64,000 nucleotides of DNA from Cytophagales bacterium. GTDB taxonomy: Bacteria > Bacteroidota > Bacteroidia > Cytophagales > Spirosomataceae. The stretch spans positions 1-64,000 of the forward strand of contig JAAFIU010000001.1 of the NCBI GenBank assembly GCA_013298805.1, read 5' to 3'. The position numbers and the translations under genes were made by a program. Under the pieces are notes generated by a model. That model saw nothing but the letters and a program-made list of their open reading frames with translations, ran no database searches and was not told where the DNA came from. Shown one piece after another: positions 39,320 to 48,758 of the stretch (position 1 is its first letter; the number at the start of each line of letters is the position of its first letter).

Positions 39320-40618
39320 ATGCAGCAGCCAACCACTATTCTGGACTCCCAGAAGTTATCAAACTTACAATTATCCACTATTTTAATCTGTTTTTTAATG
39401 AATATGCTCGACGGCATGGACGTGATGGTTATCTCATACGTTGCCCCACACATTTCGTCAGCTTGGTCAATTAGCCCACAGTCCTTAGGCATTGTTTTTA
39501 GTGCTGGATTATTAGGAATGTCAATTGGAGCCATGTTTTTAGCCCCTTTTGCTGATAAAATTGGACGCAAAACCATGATTTTGATTTGTGGTTTATTGAT
39601 GGGAATTAGCGTTTTTTCGACGATTCTTGCCAATTCGGTAGAAGCATTAATATTTTTTAGAGTTATCAGTGGTTTGGGTATTGGCGGAATGTTGGCAAGT
39701 ACCGCTACACTCACCGCTGAGTATGCACCAAAGCAAAAGAAGGATTTTTGGGTAAGTTTTGTGATGGCAGGCTACCCAATTGGGGCAGTATTATCGGGTA
39801 TGGTAGCGGCAAAAGTAATTCCAGTGTATGGCTGGCAAACGATGTTTCAAATAGCAGGAATTTCTACCTTGTGTACCCTGCCAATCACGTACTTTTTCTT
39901 GGCGGAATCACTTGATTTTTTACTCAAAACTCAACCTCAAAATGCTTTAAACAAAGCCAATTCAATTTTGAAGAAAATGTCATTACCAATATTAGTAAGT
40001 TTGCCGAATATTAGCAGTGAGTCAAAAATTAAAGTTTCGGTAACTTCTCTACTAATACCTGAAACTAAAACAGCAACCATTCGCCTTTGGATTGCCATTT
40101 TTATGGCTTTTGCCAGTTTATATTTTCTCACAACGTGGATTCCGAAGTTGGCATCAGCCACAGGTTTATCGGTCGAATTAGCCATTTATGCAGGAACAAT
40201 TTTTAATTTAGGAGCATTTTTAGGCATTGTTTCTCAGGGGTATTTATCCAGTAAATTTGGCTTAAAGAGGACTATATTTGGCTTTTTGGTGGTAACCGCA
40301 TTTTTGATGTTAATTTTTGGATTCTTTTCGGGTTCGGTAATGACTTTAATCCTTTTTGGACTGATTGGCTTCGGTATTCAAGGCGGTTTTGTGGGATTAT
40401 ATTCGGTAGCGGCTCGTATTTATCCAACCGAAATCCGTAACACAGGCGTAGGTTGGGCAGTTGGAGCAGGCAGAATTGGGGCAATTGTAGGGCCACTTTT
40501 AGGAGGTGTCTTAATTGGCTTGGGGCTATCAATGTCAATTAATTTCATCGTTTTTGCCGTTCCTACACTCATCGGTGGTATTATTACGTTATATATTTCG
40601 TGGGATGAACTTCGTTAA
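39320..40618 (+). CDS. MFS transporter (AAHS-like)
   Basis: MLDGMDVMVISYVAPHIS, GAMFLAPFADKIGRKTMI, GYPIGAVLSG. Confidence 0.88.
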   Translation: MQQPTTILDSQKLSNLQLSTILICFLMNMLDGMDVMVISYVAPHISSAWSISPQSLGIVFSAGLLGMSIGAMFLAPFADKIGRKTMILICGLLMGISVFSTILANSVEALIFFRVISGLGIGGMLASTATLTAEYAPKQKKDFWVSFVMAGYPIGAVLSGMVAAKVIPVYGWQTMFQIAGISTLCTLPITYFFLAESLDFLLKTQPQNALNKANSILKKMSLPILVSLPNISSESKIKVSVTSLLIPETKTATIRLWIAIFMAFASLYFLTTWIPKLASATGLSVELAIYAGTIFNLGAFLGIVSQGYLSSKFGLKRTIFGFLVVTAFLMLIFGFFSGSVMTLILFGLIGFGIQGGFVGLYSVAARIYPTEIRNTGVGWAVGAGRIGAIVGPLLGGVLIGLGLSMSINFIVFAVPTLIGGIITLYISWDELR

Positions 40619-40659
40619 TTTATCAAAGTAAAAACTGTATTTCCAATTCCAATAAAACC

Positions 40660-42030
40660 ATGCAAAGAAGACTTTACCAAGGAATTACCATACTTGTGGG
40701 AGCATTGCTCACTATTTCGGCTTGTACCAAAAAATCCATTGATGATACAACGCCTGTGGCTGTGTCAAGTTTTGGTTTGATGCAAGATAGAATTCTTACG
40801 CCAACCTGTGCCACTTCAGGCTGCCATGCGTCCATGTCTGATGCTACTTTCAAACAACACGGTTTGGTTTTGGAAAAATCGGTAGCTTATGAAAACTTGG
40901 TGGGCGTTGTACCTTTTAATGCCCTTTCAAAAGCGGATGGACATTTACGGGTGAAAGCCTATAAATCATTAGAAAGCCTTTTGTATCATAAACTCAATTG
41001 GGACGCATCGCATCACGGGGGCAAACAATACGGTTCACCAATGCCCTTGGGAAGTACGGCTTTGACCGTTGGGCAAATTGAGTTTGTCCGTCGTTGGATT
41101 GAGGCAGGAGCTCCTAAAACTGGCGAAGTGGTTGATGCAACACTTTTGGATGATAAAACGCCAAGTGTTTCGACTAATGATGATTTCAAGGCAATCGGAA
41201 CACCACAGTCAGAAGGAGTTGACGGTTATCAGTTGAAAGTTGACAAATTTACAGTTCAGCCCAATTTTGAACGTGAACTATTCGTAAGAAGAAATATTGG
41301 CAATACGGCAGATATTTATGTCAATCGAATCAAATTACAATCTCGCCCCAATAGTCACCACATGGTTTTGTATGATTTTAGAGACAGAACGACCTTACCA
41401 ACAATCGACCAAGTAAGAGATTTACGAAATACAGATAACAGCCTAAATATTTTTACAGCTCTACAAATGTCAAACCATATTTTCTTGGGTGGCGGTACAC
41501 AAGCAAATCAAGAATATACATTTCCAGAAGGAACAGCACTCTTATTACCTGCTAATTATTCGGTTGATTTAAACCCACATTATTTCAACAAAACCAGTAA
41601 TAGTCTTTACGGTGAAAATTACGTCAATTTATACACAATCGACAAAACGAAGGTGAAAAATGTGGTAAAAACCATTGATTTCAACAATACGAATTTTAGT
41701 TTACCCGCCAATACAAAAACAACCATTACCAAAGATTTCACTTTTAGCAAGAATGTAAAAATCGTGATGCTAACCTCGCACACGCACAAATATGGAGAAA
41801 AGTATGTGATTAAAATTTTCGGAGGTGCAAGAAATGGAGAAGTAATTTATGAAAACGCTGACTGGGAACATCCCGCAACGATAAACTTCATTACACCAAT
41901 ATCTTTAAACAAAGGCGAAGGACTAACTTCGGTGGTAACTTACAATAATACTTCAAGCCAAAAAATATCATTCGGATTAACTTCTGATGATGAAATGGAC
42001 ATTATTTTTGGGTATTATTATGAGCAGTAA
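40660..42030 (+). CDS. Lipoprotein with CX4CH cytochrome-like N-terminus and PHM/DBM-like copper monooxygenase region
   Basis: Lipobox ISACTK; TCATSGCHA; NSHHMVLYDF; MLTSHTHKYGEKYVIKIF. Confidence 0.6.
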   Translation: MQRRLYQGITILVGALLTISACTKKSIDDTTPVAVSSFGLMQDRILTPTCATSGCHASMSDATFKQHGLVLEKSVAYENLVGVVPFNALSKADGHLRVKAYKSLESLLYHKLNWDASHHGGKQYGSPMPLGSTALTVGQIEFVRRWIEAGAPKTGEVVDATLLDDKTPSVSTNDDFKAIGTPQSEGVDGYQLKVDKFTVQPNFERELFVRRNIGNTADIYVNRIKLQSRPNSHHMVLYDFRDRTTLPTIDQVRDLRNTDNSLNIFTALQMSNHIFLGGGTQANQEYTFPEGTALLLPANYSVDLNPHYFNKTSNSLYGENYVNLYTIDKTKVKNVVKTIDFNNTNFSLPANTKTTITKDFTFSKNVKIVMLTSHTHKYGEKYVIKIFGGARNGEVIYENADWEHPATINFITPISLNKGEGLTSVVTYNNTSSQKISFGLTSDDEMDIIFGYYYEQ

Positions 42031-42034
42031 TTTT

Positions 42035-42142
42035 TTTAGAGAATAGAGTTTAGATTTTAGAAGTTACAACTCGTTAATCTAACATCTATTCTCTAATCAC
42101 TGTCATCTAATATCTATTCTCTAACCTCTATTCTCTAAAATT
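42035..42142. repeat. Word-repeat block ('TCTATTCTCTAA' family)
   Basis: AGAGAATAGAGTTTAGATTTTAGA; ATCTATTCTCTAATCACTGTCATCTAATATCTATTCTCTAACCTCTATTCTCTAA. Confidence 0.85.
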
Positions 42143-42854
42143 ACTGTTTATGAATATCAGAACCACCCGTAGAGCTTGATTTCACGACCCTTGCACCGCC
42201 TTTGTGATAAACATCACTACCACCAGTGGCAGAAATACTGATTTCTTTTTCAGCCCAAACGTAAGCATCTGAGCCACCCGTTGACGAAACAGTACAAAAA
42301 TTGGTACGTAAGTTACTCGCTTTCAAGTCGCTACCACCCGTTGATAATGCTTTGAAAACCGTAGCAGTTCCTGATAAAATTACGTCAGAACCACCCGTTG
42401 TAGAACAAGTCAATTCATCGGCATCTAATGTCAATCTTATATCTGAGCCTCCAGTTGCTTTCAATTCCAAGTTAATTAAATCTAATTTCCCTTCGGTATA
42501 AACATCCGAGCCACCCGTAGCGGAAAGAACATTGAGGTCTTTTATGGTTACATACACTCGCATCGCTTTTGACTTTTTCCATTCAAAATCAAACCAATTT
42601 TTTGAAGACTCTACGTAGATTTTCAAAATCCCCCCTTCATTGTCGGTAATAATTTTATCCATTCTATCTTTATCTGCTACCACTTTCACCGATTCAGTTG
42701 AGCCTTGTTTTAAATACAAATCTATTCCGCCAGAAATATGAATACCCTTAAAGTTTGAAATCTTACGAATTTCCTCAGAATTCTGAGCGTAAATATTTGA
42801 AAAACAAATACTTAATAAAAATAAAACACCGATTGACTTGAATAATGCTTTCAT
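42141..42854 (-). CDS. DUF2807 / GIN-domain (head) secreted protein
   Basis: IHISGGIDLYLKQG; seven TGGSD turns. Confidence 0.85.
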   Translation of the reverse strand: MKALFKSIGVLFLLSICFSNIYAQNSEEIRKISNFKGIHISGGIDLYLKQGSTESVKVVADKDRMDKIITDNEGGILKIYVESSKNWFDFEWKKSKAMRVYVTIKDLNVLSATGGSDVYTEGKLDLINLELKATGGSDIRLTLDADELTCSTTGGSDVILSGTATVFKALSTGGSDLKASNLRTNFCTVSSTGGSDAYVWAEKEISISATGGSDVYHKGGARVVKSSSTGGSDIHKQ

Positions 42855-43069
42855 AATTTTATGTGCTTTGCACGGTTTTTGTTTGGAAGTTTAGGGCTTA
42901 GGAAGCTCCTCTTGAAATTAGGTTAAGTTTTTTCTGGAAGTTTGCAATTAACCATTATTTCCAAAGACCTAATTTTAATAACAAGATGCCGTCTATCAAA
43001 GAAAGGTTGCACAAACATCTCCGAAACAATGTTAAAATTTTCAGAATTAAAATAGACCTCCTTGCTTAG

Positions 43070-43207
43070 AGACTCCGCAATAGAGAGACATCGTTGTTTG
43101 GGAGTCTTCAGGTCATTTTCCCTAACGAAAAGATAATCAGCGTTTATTTACCGAATCAAGAAAAAGCAGCATACAAGTTATTGAAACACTTTGAGGAAGG
43201 AGAGTAA
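43070..43207 (+). pseudogene. Possible coding remnant (...SLQVIFPNEKIISVYLPNQEKAAYKLLKHFEEGE*)
   Basis: Short in-frame protein-like stretch without an obvious start. Confidence 0.3.
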
Positions 43208-43265
43208 GTCAAAGTGAATGTTTTGGAAGATTTAGTGATAGATTTAGATGATATTTTTGATTAGT

Positions 43266-43646
43266 TTACAAATCATAGGGATTGACAAACGCCAAACCCT
43301 CAATTCCTTCAAAATCTTTCGTGTTTCTGGAAATCAGGGTCAAACTATTGACTAATGCCGTAGCAGCTATAAGTGCATCAGGAAGTTTAATTTTATAATT
43401 TTGACGAATATTTATCGTCTTATCAATTAGACTTTTATTAGCATCGTGTACAATTGAAAATGCCACAAATCTTTCTAATAACTCGTATTCTTGAGAAGAA
43501 ATATTTTTAGTGGCGAACAACTCAATATTGGTAACGATTGATATTTCAGGATTAATTACTAACAATAGATTTCTCCCATTTTCAGGCATTTTTCCATTAC
43601 AGAAATCAATCACAGCATTGGTGTCAATTAAATATCTCTTTCCCAT
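43266..43646 (-). CDS. PIN domain (VapC-type) toxin
   Basis: YLIDTNAVIDFCNG, LPDALIAATALVNSLTLISRNTKDF. Confidence 0.9.
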   Translation of the reverse strand: MGKRYLIDTNAVIDFCNGKMPENGRNLLLVINPEISIVTNIELFATKNISSQEYELLERFVAFSIVHDANKSLIDKTINIRQNYKIKLPDALIAATALVNSLTLISRNTKDFEGIEGLAFVNPYDL

Positions 43647-43858
43647 TCTTCTCTCATTATTTGTGTAGTCTCATGAAGCTTTTTCGCAGATTCATCCGAA
43701 AGCTTACCCCAAAAATCAGCCATAGTAACTTTCTTAGGTAATTCTTCCACTATTTCATCAACAGCATAAAGAAGAACCTCTATTTTCTTCCCAATGTATT
43801 TCTGAGGAATTGACAATAAAATGTCAGTTTGGAGAGGAGTTATACTTGTACGTGTCAT
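43628..43858 (-). CDS. Antitoxin of the VapBC-type pair
   Basis: 76 aa, overlaps PIN gene by 19 nt. Confidence 0.8.
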   Translation of the reverse strand: MTRTSITPLQTDILLSIPQKYIGKKIEVLLYAVDEIVEELPKKVTMADFWGKLSDESAKKLHETTQIMREEWERDI

Positions 43859-43882
43859 CTTTTACAAAGTTTTAGTTAAAAC

Positions 43883-43918
43883 AAAATCACTCTCCCAAAT
43901 CCATGAAAGAGTGATTTT
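43883..43918 (-). terminator. Terminator of cysN
   Basis: AAAATCACTCT / AGAGTGATTTT. Confidence 0.75.
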
Positions 43919-43949
43919 ATAACAAATATAATAATTTTAGAATTCCCTC

Positions 43950-45194
43950 CTACAAAACAAATCCAACACCAACCGTTGAATTAGTTTGGTCATCTATTAA
44001 AATAAATGCTCCGTTGGCAGGGTTATCTGCGTATTTATCGGCAAAAATTGGCTTAGCTGTTTTGATAATAATATCGCCAATTTCGTTCAGTTTCAATTCT
44101 GTAACTCCTGCTTCAATCGTTTCTTGATTTACTACGTCAATTTTTGAACTCAATGAAACAACTTTGGCTTTTGAGTCATTGATGCCGTGTTGTAGCATAT
44201 ATGTTTTGCCAGAAACTAATGGTTGTGAATCCATCCAGCAAATTCTTGCCGTAATTTCTTTCAACTGGCTTGGCTGATTGTGTGCTTTTACCAACATATT
44301 TCCACGAGATACATCCACGTCAGTTTCTAAGGTAATCACTACCGATTCCTTAGCTCCTGCGGTTTGTAATTGCGTACCGAATTTCTCGATGGTGGCAATT
44401 TTTGAAGTTTGTCCCGTTGGTAAAACCGTTACTTCTTCGCCAACTGAGAATGAACCCGAGGCAATTTTTCCTGCGTAACCTCTATAATCGTGGAATTCTT
44501 CCGTTTTGGGTCTTACCACAAACTGCACAGGGAAACGAGCTGGCTTTTTGATTTCGTCAAAAGAAGTCGATTCTAATTCTGCTAATAAAGGCTGACCAGC
44601 GTACCAAGGCATTTCAGTTGCTTGAATCGAAATATTTTGTCCGTACAAAGACGACATTGGAATAAACGTAACTTCCTGTCCATCAAAAGAAACTTTATCA
44701 GCAATGGCTTGAATATCAGCTTTGATTGCGTTGAATTTTTCTTCCGAATATCCCACTAAATCCATCTTGTTTACACACACGATCACTTTCGGAATGCGTA
44801 ACATAGATGCGATGAAAAAGTGACGATAAGTTTGTTCCAAAACCCCATTACGAGCGTCAATCAAAATCATGGAAACCTTTGTGTTTGATGCTCCCGTAAC
44901 CATGTTACGAGTGTATTCAAAGTGACCTGGGGTATCCGCAATGATGTATTTGCGTTGTGGCGTTGAAAAATAAATATTGGCTACGTCAATCGTGATGCCT
45001 TGCTCACGTTCGGCGATAAGTCCGTCAGTTAATAAAGAAAGGTCAAGAAAATCTAAGCCTTTACGTTTTGAAGCCATTTCTAATGCTTCAATTTTATCTT
45101 TAGTGATTGACTTTGTTTCGTATAAAAGTCGTCCGATTAATGTGCTTTTGCCATCATCTACCGAACCAGCGGTTGCAATTCTTAGTATATCCAT
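43950..45194 (-). CDS. cysN: Sulfate adenylyltransferase subunit 1 (GTPase)
   Basis: ATAGSVDDGKSTLIGRLLYETKSI, DTPGHFEYTRNMVTGAS, NKMDLVGY; ATG at 45194. Confidence 0.95.
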   Translation of the reverse strand: MDILRIATAGSVDDGKSTLIGRLLYETKSITKDKIEALEMASKRKGLDFLDLSLLTDGLIAEREQGITIDVANIYFSTPQRKYIIADTPGHFEYTRNMVTGASNTKVSMILIDARNGVLEQTYRHFFIASMLRIPKVIVCVNKMDLVGYSEEKFNAIKADIQAIADKVSFDGQEVTFIPMSSLYGQNISIQATEMPWYAGQPLLAELESTSFDEIKKPARFPVQFVVRPKTEEFHDYRGYAGKIASGSFSVGEEVTVLPTGQTSKIATIEKFGTQLQTAGAKESVVITLETDVDVSRGNMLVKAHNQPSQLKEITARICWMDSQPLVSGKTYMLQHGINDSKAKVVSLSSKIDVVNQETIEAGVTELKLNEIGDIIIKTAKPIFADKYADNPANGAFILIDDQTNSTVGVGFVL

Positions 45195-45199
45195 TTTAT

Positions 45200-45271
45200 T
45201 GATTGTGGATTTTCGATTTTCGATTTCGGATTTCAGTAAATCGAAAATCCGAAATCGAAAATCCGAAATCA
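45200..45271. repeat. Word-repeat block ('CGATTTTCGATTTCGGATTT' family)
   Basis: GGATTTTCGATTTTCGATTTCGGATTTC / CGAAAATCCGAAATCGAAAATCCGAAATC. Confidence 0.85.
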
Positions 45272-46225
45272 AAAGTATCCTTGTTGTTTACGTTTTTCCA
45301 TGGCAGCTTCCGAGCGTTTGTCGTCGATTCTGGCACCACGTTCTGAGATTTCGGCAGAAAGGATTTCGCCAATAATGTCATCTAATTCAACCGCTTCTGA
45401 AGCTACGGCAGCGGTACAAGTCATATCGCCAACGGTACGAAAACGAACGGTTGCTTCGAAAGGAATTTCGTCAGCGTCTTTGTTAAGATGTTCAGAATCA
45501 GCCCATAACATACCATCACGCTCAATTACTTGACGTTGGTGAGAATAATAAATTGACGGAATCGCCATTTTTTCCTCTTTGATATAATTCCAAACGTCTA
45601 ATTCTGTCCAGTTTGAAATCGGGAAAACTCTTACATTTTCACCAATCGCAATACGTCCGTTCAACATATCAAATAATTCTGGACGTTGACGTTTTGAATC
45701 CCACTGACCGAAGTCATCACGAACCGAGAAAATACGTTCTTTGGCACGAGCTTTTTCTTCATCACGTCTTGCACCACCGATACACGCATCAAATTTGAAT
45801 TCTTCGATAGCATCCAAAAGTGTGACCGTTTGTAGGGCATTTCTTGACGCATATTTACCTGTTTCTTCTTTTGCCTTTCCTTGATTGATAGAATCTTGCA
45901 CATATCTCACAATCAGTTCAGCACCTGTTTCTTTGGCAAGCCAATCACGGAATGCTACGGTTTCTGGAAAGTTATGTCCTGTATCCACGTGAACCAATGG
46001 AAAAGGAATTTTACCTGGATAAAATGCCTTTTGAGCCAAACGAACAAGGGTAATTGAGTCTTTTCCACCCGAAAAAAGTAGAGCGGGTTTTTCAAACTGT
46101 GCCGCCACCTCACGCATGATGTAAATGGCTTCATCTTCAAGTTCACGAGGAAAAAATCCGTGCTTTGGAAGTTGTGAAATCTCTGTATTAACTTCTTGGT
46201 TTATTTCTAATGTATTCATATTCAT
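45269..46225 (-). CDS. cysD: Sulfate adenylyltransferase subunit 2
   Basis: LFSGGKDSITLVRLAQKAF, CIGGARRDEEKARAKERIFS. Confidence 0.95.
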   Translation of the reverse strand: MNMNTLEINQEVNTEISQLPKHGFFPRELEDEAIYIMREVAAQFEKPALLFSGGKDSITLVRLAQKAFYPGKIPFPLVHVDTGHNFPETVAFRDWLAKETGAELIVRYVQDSINQGKAKEETGKYASRNALQTVTLLDAIEEFKFDACIGGARRDEEKARAKERIFSVRDDFGQWDSKRQRPELFDMLNGRIAIGENVRVFPISNWTELDVWNYIKEEKMAIPSIYYSHQRQVIERDGMLWADSEHLNKDADEIPFEATVRFRTVGDMTCTAAVASEAVELDDIIGEILSAEISERGARIDDKRSEAAMEKRKQQGYF

Positions 46226-46265
46226 TAAACTAAAAATTCTTAAAATTTCAAAGATGTTGTTAGGT

Positions 46266-46307
46266 GTGTCACGGTTTGCGATGGGTAGTGCGAGAGACCC
46301 GTGGCAC
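46266..46307. repeat. REP-like hairpin flanking RAYT (3' side)
   Basis: GTGTCACGG (46266-46274) / CCGTGGCAC (46299-46307), 1 mismatch. Confidence 0.65.
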
Positions 46308-46402
46308 GCTTTGCCAATAAATAATTTTACGCCTTTTATATTGAGGGGTTATGCTCTTTGCTAATTTTTCAATTAAACCGTCATACCTCAAAAAATATCT
46401 AA

Positions 46403-46993
46403 TTACCAAATCTCATTTAACTTATCTGGAGAAATAATTCTGTAAGATTCTTCATAAAAAACGTCCCAATTCAAATCTAAAAGCTTTTGAGCTAAATCTT
46501 TATTACAAAGTGTCCCATTTCTCTGACCTATATAATCTTTAAAAGAGGACATTTCCCAATCTTCCATTTTTTCTACCAATTTTGCAGAATAAGGATTTTG
46601 GTGAATGTAATTAAAGCAAATAAAGGGGTAATCTTTTCCTGAAGATTTTATCAATTCTTTTGCTTTTGTATTTTGAGTAAAAAGCGACCCAGTTCTCCTA
46701 TATCTTCGATTAATAGCTTGACTATATGTACTTAATAAATTCTTGATTCCATCGGCAAATATTGATATTTTCAATCCTCCTTGTTCTTTTATTTCGGCAG
46801 TTCTCTCATCTGCATAAATCATTAAATGGAAATGATTTGGCATCAAACAGTAAGCTAAAATTTCACAATTAGGGGCTAAGTATTTTCGTATTCTTATCAA
46901 AAAGTCAAGGGCATTTTCTTTTTCAAAGAATATCTTCTGCTTATTGTTACCTCTGTTATAAATATGATATAATTGATAGGGGACTATTTTCAT
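46403..46993 (-). CDS. REP-associated tyrosine transposase (RAYT, Y1_Tnp / IS200-like)
   Basis: YQLYHIYNRGNNKQKIFFEKEN; YCLMPNHFHLMIYAD (HxH); QNPYSAKLV. Confidence 0.9.
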   Translation of the reverse strand: MKIVPYQLYHIYNRGNNKQKIFFEKENALDFLIRIRKYLAPNCEILAYCLMPNHFHLMIYADERTAEIKEQGGLKISIFADGIKNLLSTYSQAINRRYRRTGSLFTQNTKAKELIKSSGKDYPFICFNYIHQNPYSAKLVEKMEDWEMSSFKDYIGQRNGTLCNKDLAQKLLDLNWDVFYEESYRIISPDKLNEIW

Positions 46994-47057
46994 GATTTGA
47001 AAATTTGTAGTATTAACGTATCAAGTTTATATTAAAATGTAGATAACTATTCCCTTC

Positions 47058-47109
47058 TTTGTCGTGCCACGGTCTTAGCTTTTGCCCACTCAAACCGTGG
47101 CACGACAAA
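47058..47109. repeat. REP-like hairpin flanking RAYT (5' side)
   Basis: TTTGTCGTGCCACGGT (47058-47073) / ACCGTGGCACGACAAA (47094-47109), 16-bp perfect. Confidence 0.85.
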
Positions 47110-47118
47110 AACGAAAAA

Positions 47119-47799
47119 CTAACTATGTAACCCACATTCTTTTTGTGAAGCTTCCCACGACCAACGTCCTGCTCTTGGATTTTCACCTTCTTGGATGGCA
47201 CGTGTGCAAGGTAAACAGCCAATTGAAATAAATCCTTTGCGGTGAAGTGGGTTATCTGGTACTCGATTAACTTTCAAATAATCAAGCACTTGCTCGTAAG
47301 TCCAGTGAATTAATGGATTGTATTTTATTACTTTATTGCCTTCGTCCCACTCAACAATCTTCATGTCGGCACGGTTGTCAGACTGTTCCGAACGCAAACC
47401 TGTAATCCAGATTTCAGCACCTGTCAAGGCTCTTTTCAGAGGTTCAATTTTACGAATAAAGCAACATTCTTTGCGATTTTCAACAGAAAAATAAAAACTG
47501 TTGAAACCTTTTTCCTTTACCAACGCTTCTACTCTTGCAGTATTGGGGAAATATGTTTCAAACTCTTTTTTATATTTCGTTTTGGTAGAATCCATCAACT
47601 CGTAAGTTTCTTGAAAAAGACGACCAGTATCTAAAGTAAAAACTCTGATATTCAAATCATTGCGAAAAATGGCATCTGCAATAACTTGGTCTTCTTGTCC
47701 AAAAGACGTTGAGAAAACAACATTTTTGTAATTTTCAGTGATGTATTTTAGACCATCTTCTAATGAAAGATTATCCAATTTTTCGATTAACGCTTGCAT
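47119..47799 (-). CDS. cysH: Phosphoadenylyl/adenylyl-sulfate reductase
   Basis: VVFSTSFGQEDQVIADAIF, WITGLRSEQSDNRA, CCFIRKIEPL, SIGCLPCTRAI...ECGLHS. Confidence 0.94.
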   Translation of the reverse strand: MQALIEKLDNLSLEDGLKYITENYKNVVFSTSFGQEDQVIADAIFRNDLNIRVFTLDTGRLFQETYELMDSTKTKYKKEFETYFPNTARVEALVKEKGFNSFYFSVENRKECCFIRKIEPLKRALTGAEIWITGLRSEQSDNRADMKIVEWDEGNKVIKYNPLIHWTYEQVLDYLKVNRVPDNPLHRKGFISIGCLPCTRAIQEGENPRAGRWSWEASQKECGLHS

Positions 47800-47882
47800 A
47801 TTTATTGAAAATGAATGCTATACAAAGTTTATTTTTTGCTTTTTGAAACAGAACTTTTCACGTTCTAAGCTAATTTTTTCTG

Positions 47883-47913
47883 CAAAGATAGATAAAGTCT
47901 ATTGAATTAGTAG
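47883..47913 (-). promoter_or_regulatory. Putative operator CTACTAATTCAATAGAC plus -7 box TATCTTTG upstream of cysH
   Basis: Read on minus strand; compare 8480-8517. Confidence 0.5.
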
Positions 47914-48022
47914 TTTTAAAGAAAAATTATTTGCTGACAATATAGGTTTCAGTAAATAATTATTTATTATCTTTAAATAAATCCTTACATTATTTATCAG
48001 CATACCTAAATCATAAAATATT

Positions 48023-48718
48023 ATGAATCAAGGACTTGCAGCCTACTTCGAGAAAACAGAAAGCCATAGCCGTGTTTCGGACATGAATTTAAAGGATTTA
48101 AAAAATCTGGTACGTCAGGGGGAAGGCTCGACGCTCGAATTTAAACTAAAAGTGAATCATCCCGAAAAAATCATCCGTGAAATTGTTGCATTTGCCAATA
48201 CGAAAGGTGGAAAGCTTTTAGTGGGTGTTGGTGATGACAAAACAATTCCAGGTTTAAAGTTTGTGGATGAGGAAGAATACATCCTTGTTCGTGCCATTGA
48301 ACGAAATTGTTTCCCTGCTTTGCATTATGAAATAGAAAGAGTAGCCATTACTGATGAACGTGACGTATTAGTATTTAATATTCCCAAAAGTACCGATAAA
48401 CCACATTTTGTTCAGCTCGAAAACGAAGAAAAAGGCAAAGCTTATGTACGAGTAAAAGACCGTTCAGTGCAAGCAAGTCGTGAGGTTAGACAAATTCTCC
48501 GTCGTGAAAATGAGGAAGGAATCAAGTTTACCTACGGAGATAAAGAAAAGGTTTTGATGGAATATTTAGCTGAAAATCAAAAAATTACGATTGATAAATT
48601 TTCAGAAATTGCCAAAATTCCGCTTTGGTTAGCTTCAAGAACATTGGTTTTATTGGTTCTGAGCAACGTAATAAAAATACAACCTGATGAAGTGATGGAT
48701 TGGTATTATTTAATTTGA
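48023..48718 (+). CDS. AlbA_2 / Schlafen-like ATP-binding domain protein
   Basis: EGSTLEFKLKVNHPEKIIREIVAFANTKGGKLLVGVGDDKTIPGL. Confidence 0.88.
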   Translation: MNQGLAAYFEKTESHSRVSDMNLKDLKNLVRQGEGSTLEFKLKVNHPEKIIREIVAFANTKGGKLLVGVGDDKTIPGLKFVDEEEYILVRAIERNCFPALHYEIERVAITDERDVLVFNIPKSTDKPHFVQLENEEKGKAYVRVKDRSVQASREVRQILRRENEEGIKFTYGDKEKVLMEYLAENQKITIDKFSEIAKIPLWLASRTLVLLVLSNVIKIQPDEVMDWYYLI

Positions 48719-48730
48719 AATTACTTACTC

Positions 48731-48750
48731 ATCGGACAAGGCTGTCCGAT
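48731..48750. terminator. Hairpin between convergent genes
   Basis: ATCGGACA / TGTCCGAT. Confidence 0.6.
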
Positions 48751-48758
48751 GCTACAAG

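Noticed and set aside
42141-42854. Regular TGGSD repeats as a novel tandem-repeat protein
   Set aside because: Consistent with turns in the known DUF2807/GIN-domain beta-solenoid fold.
43070-43207. A functional small gene upstream of the VapBC pair
   Set aside because: No start codon or ribosome-binding context found; at best a coding remnant.
45269-47799. cysD/cysH as part of a DNA phosphorothioation (dnd) defence locus because of the PAPS-reductase-like fold
   Set aside because: Sequences match assimilatory sulfate adenylyltransferase/reductase with cysN adjacent; no dnd genes.
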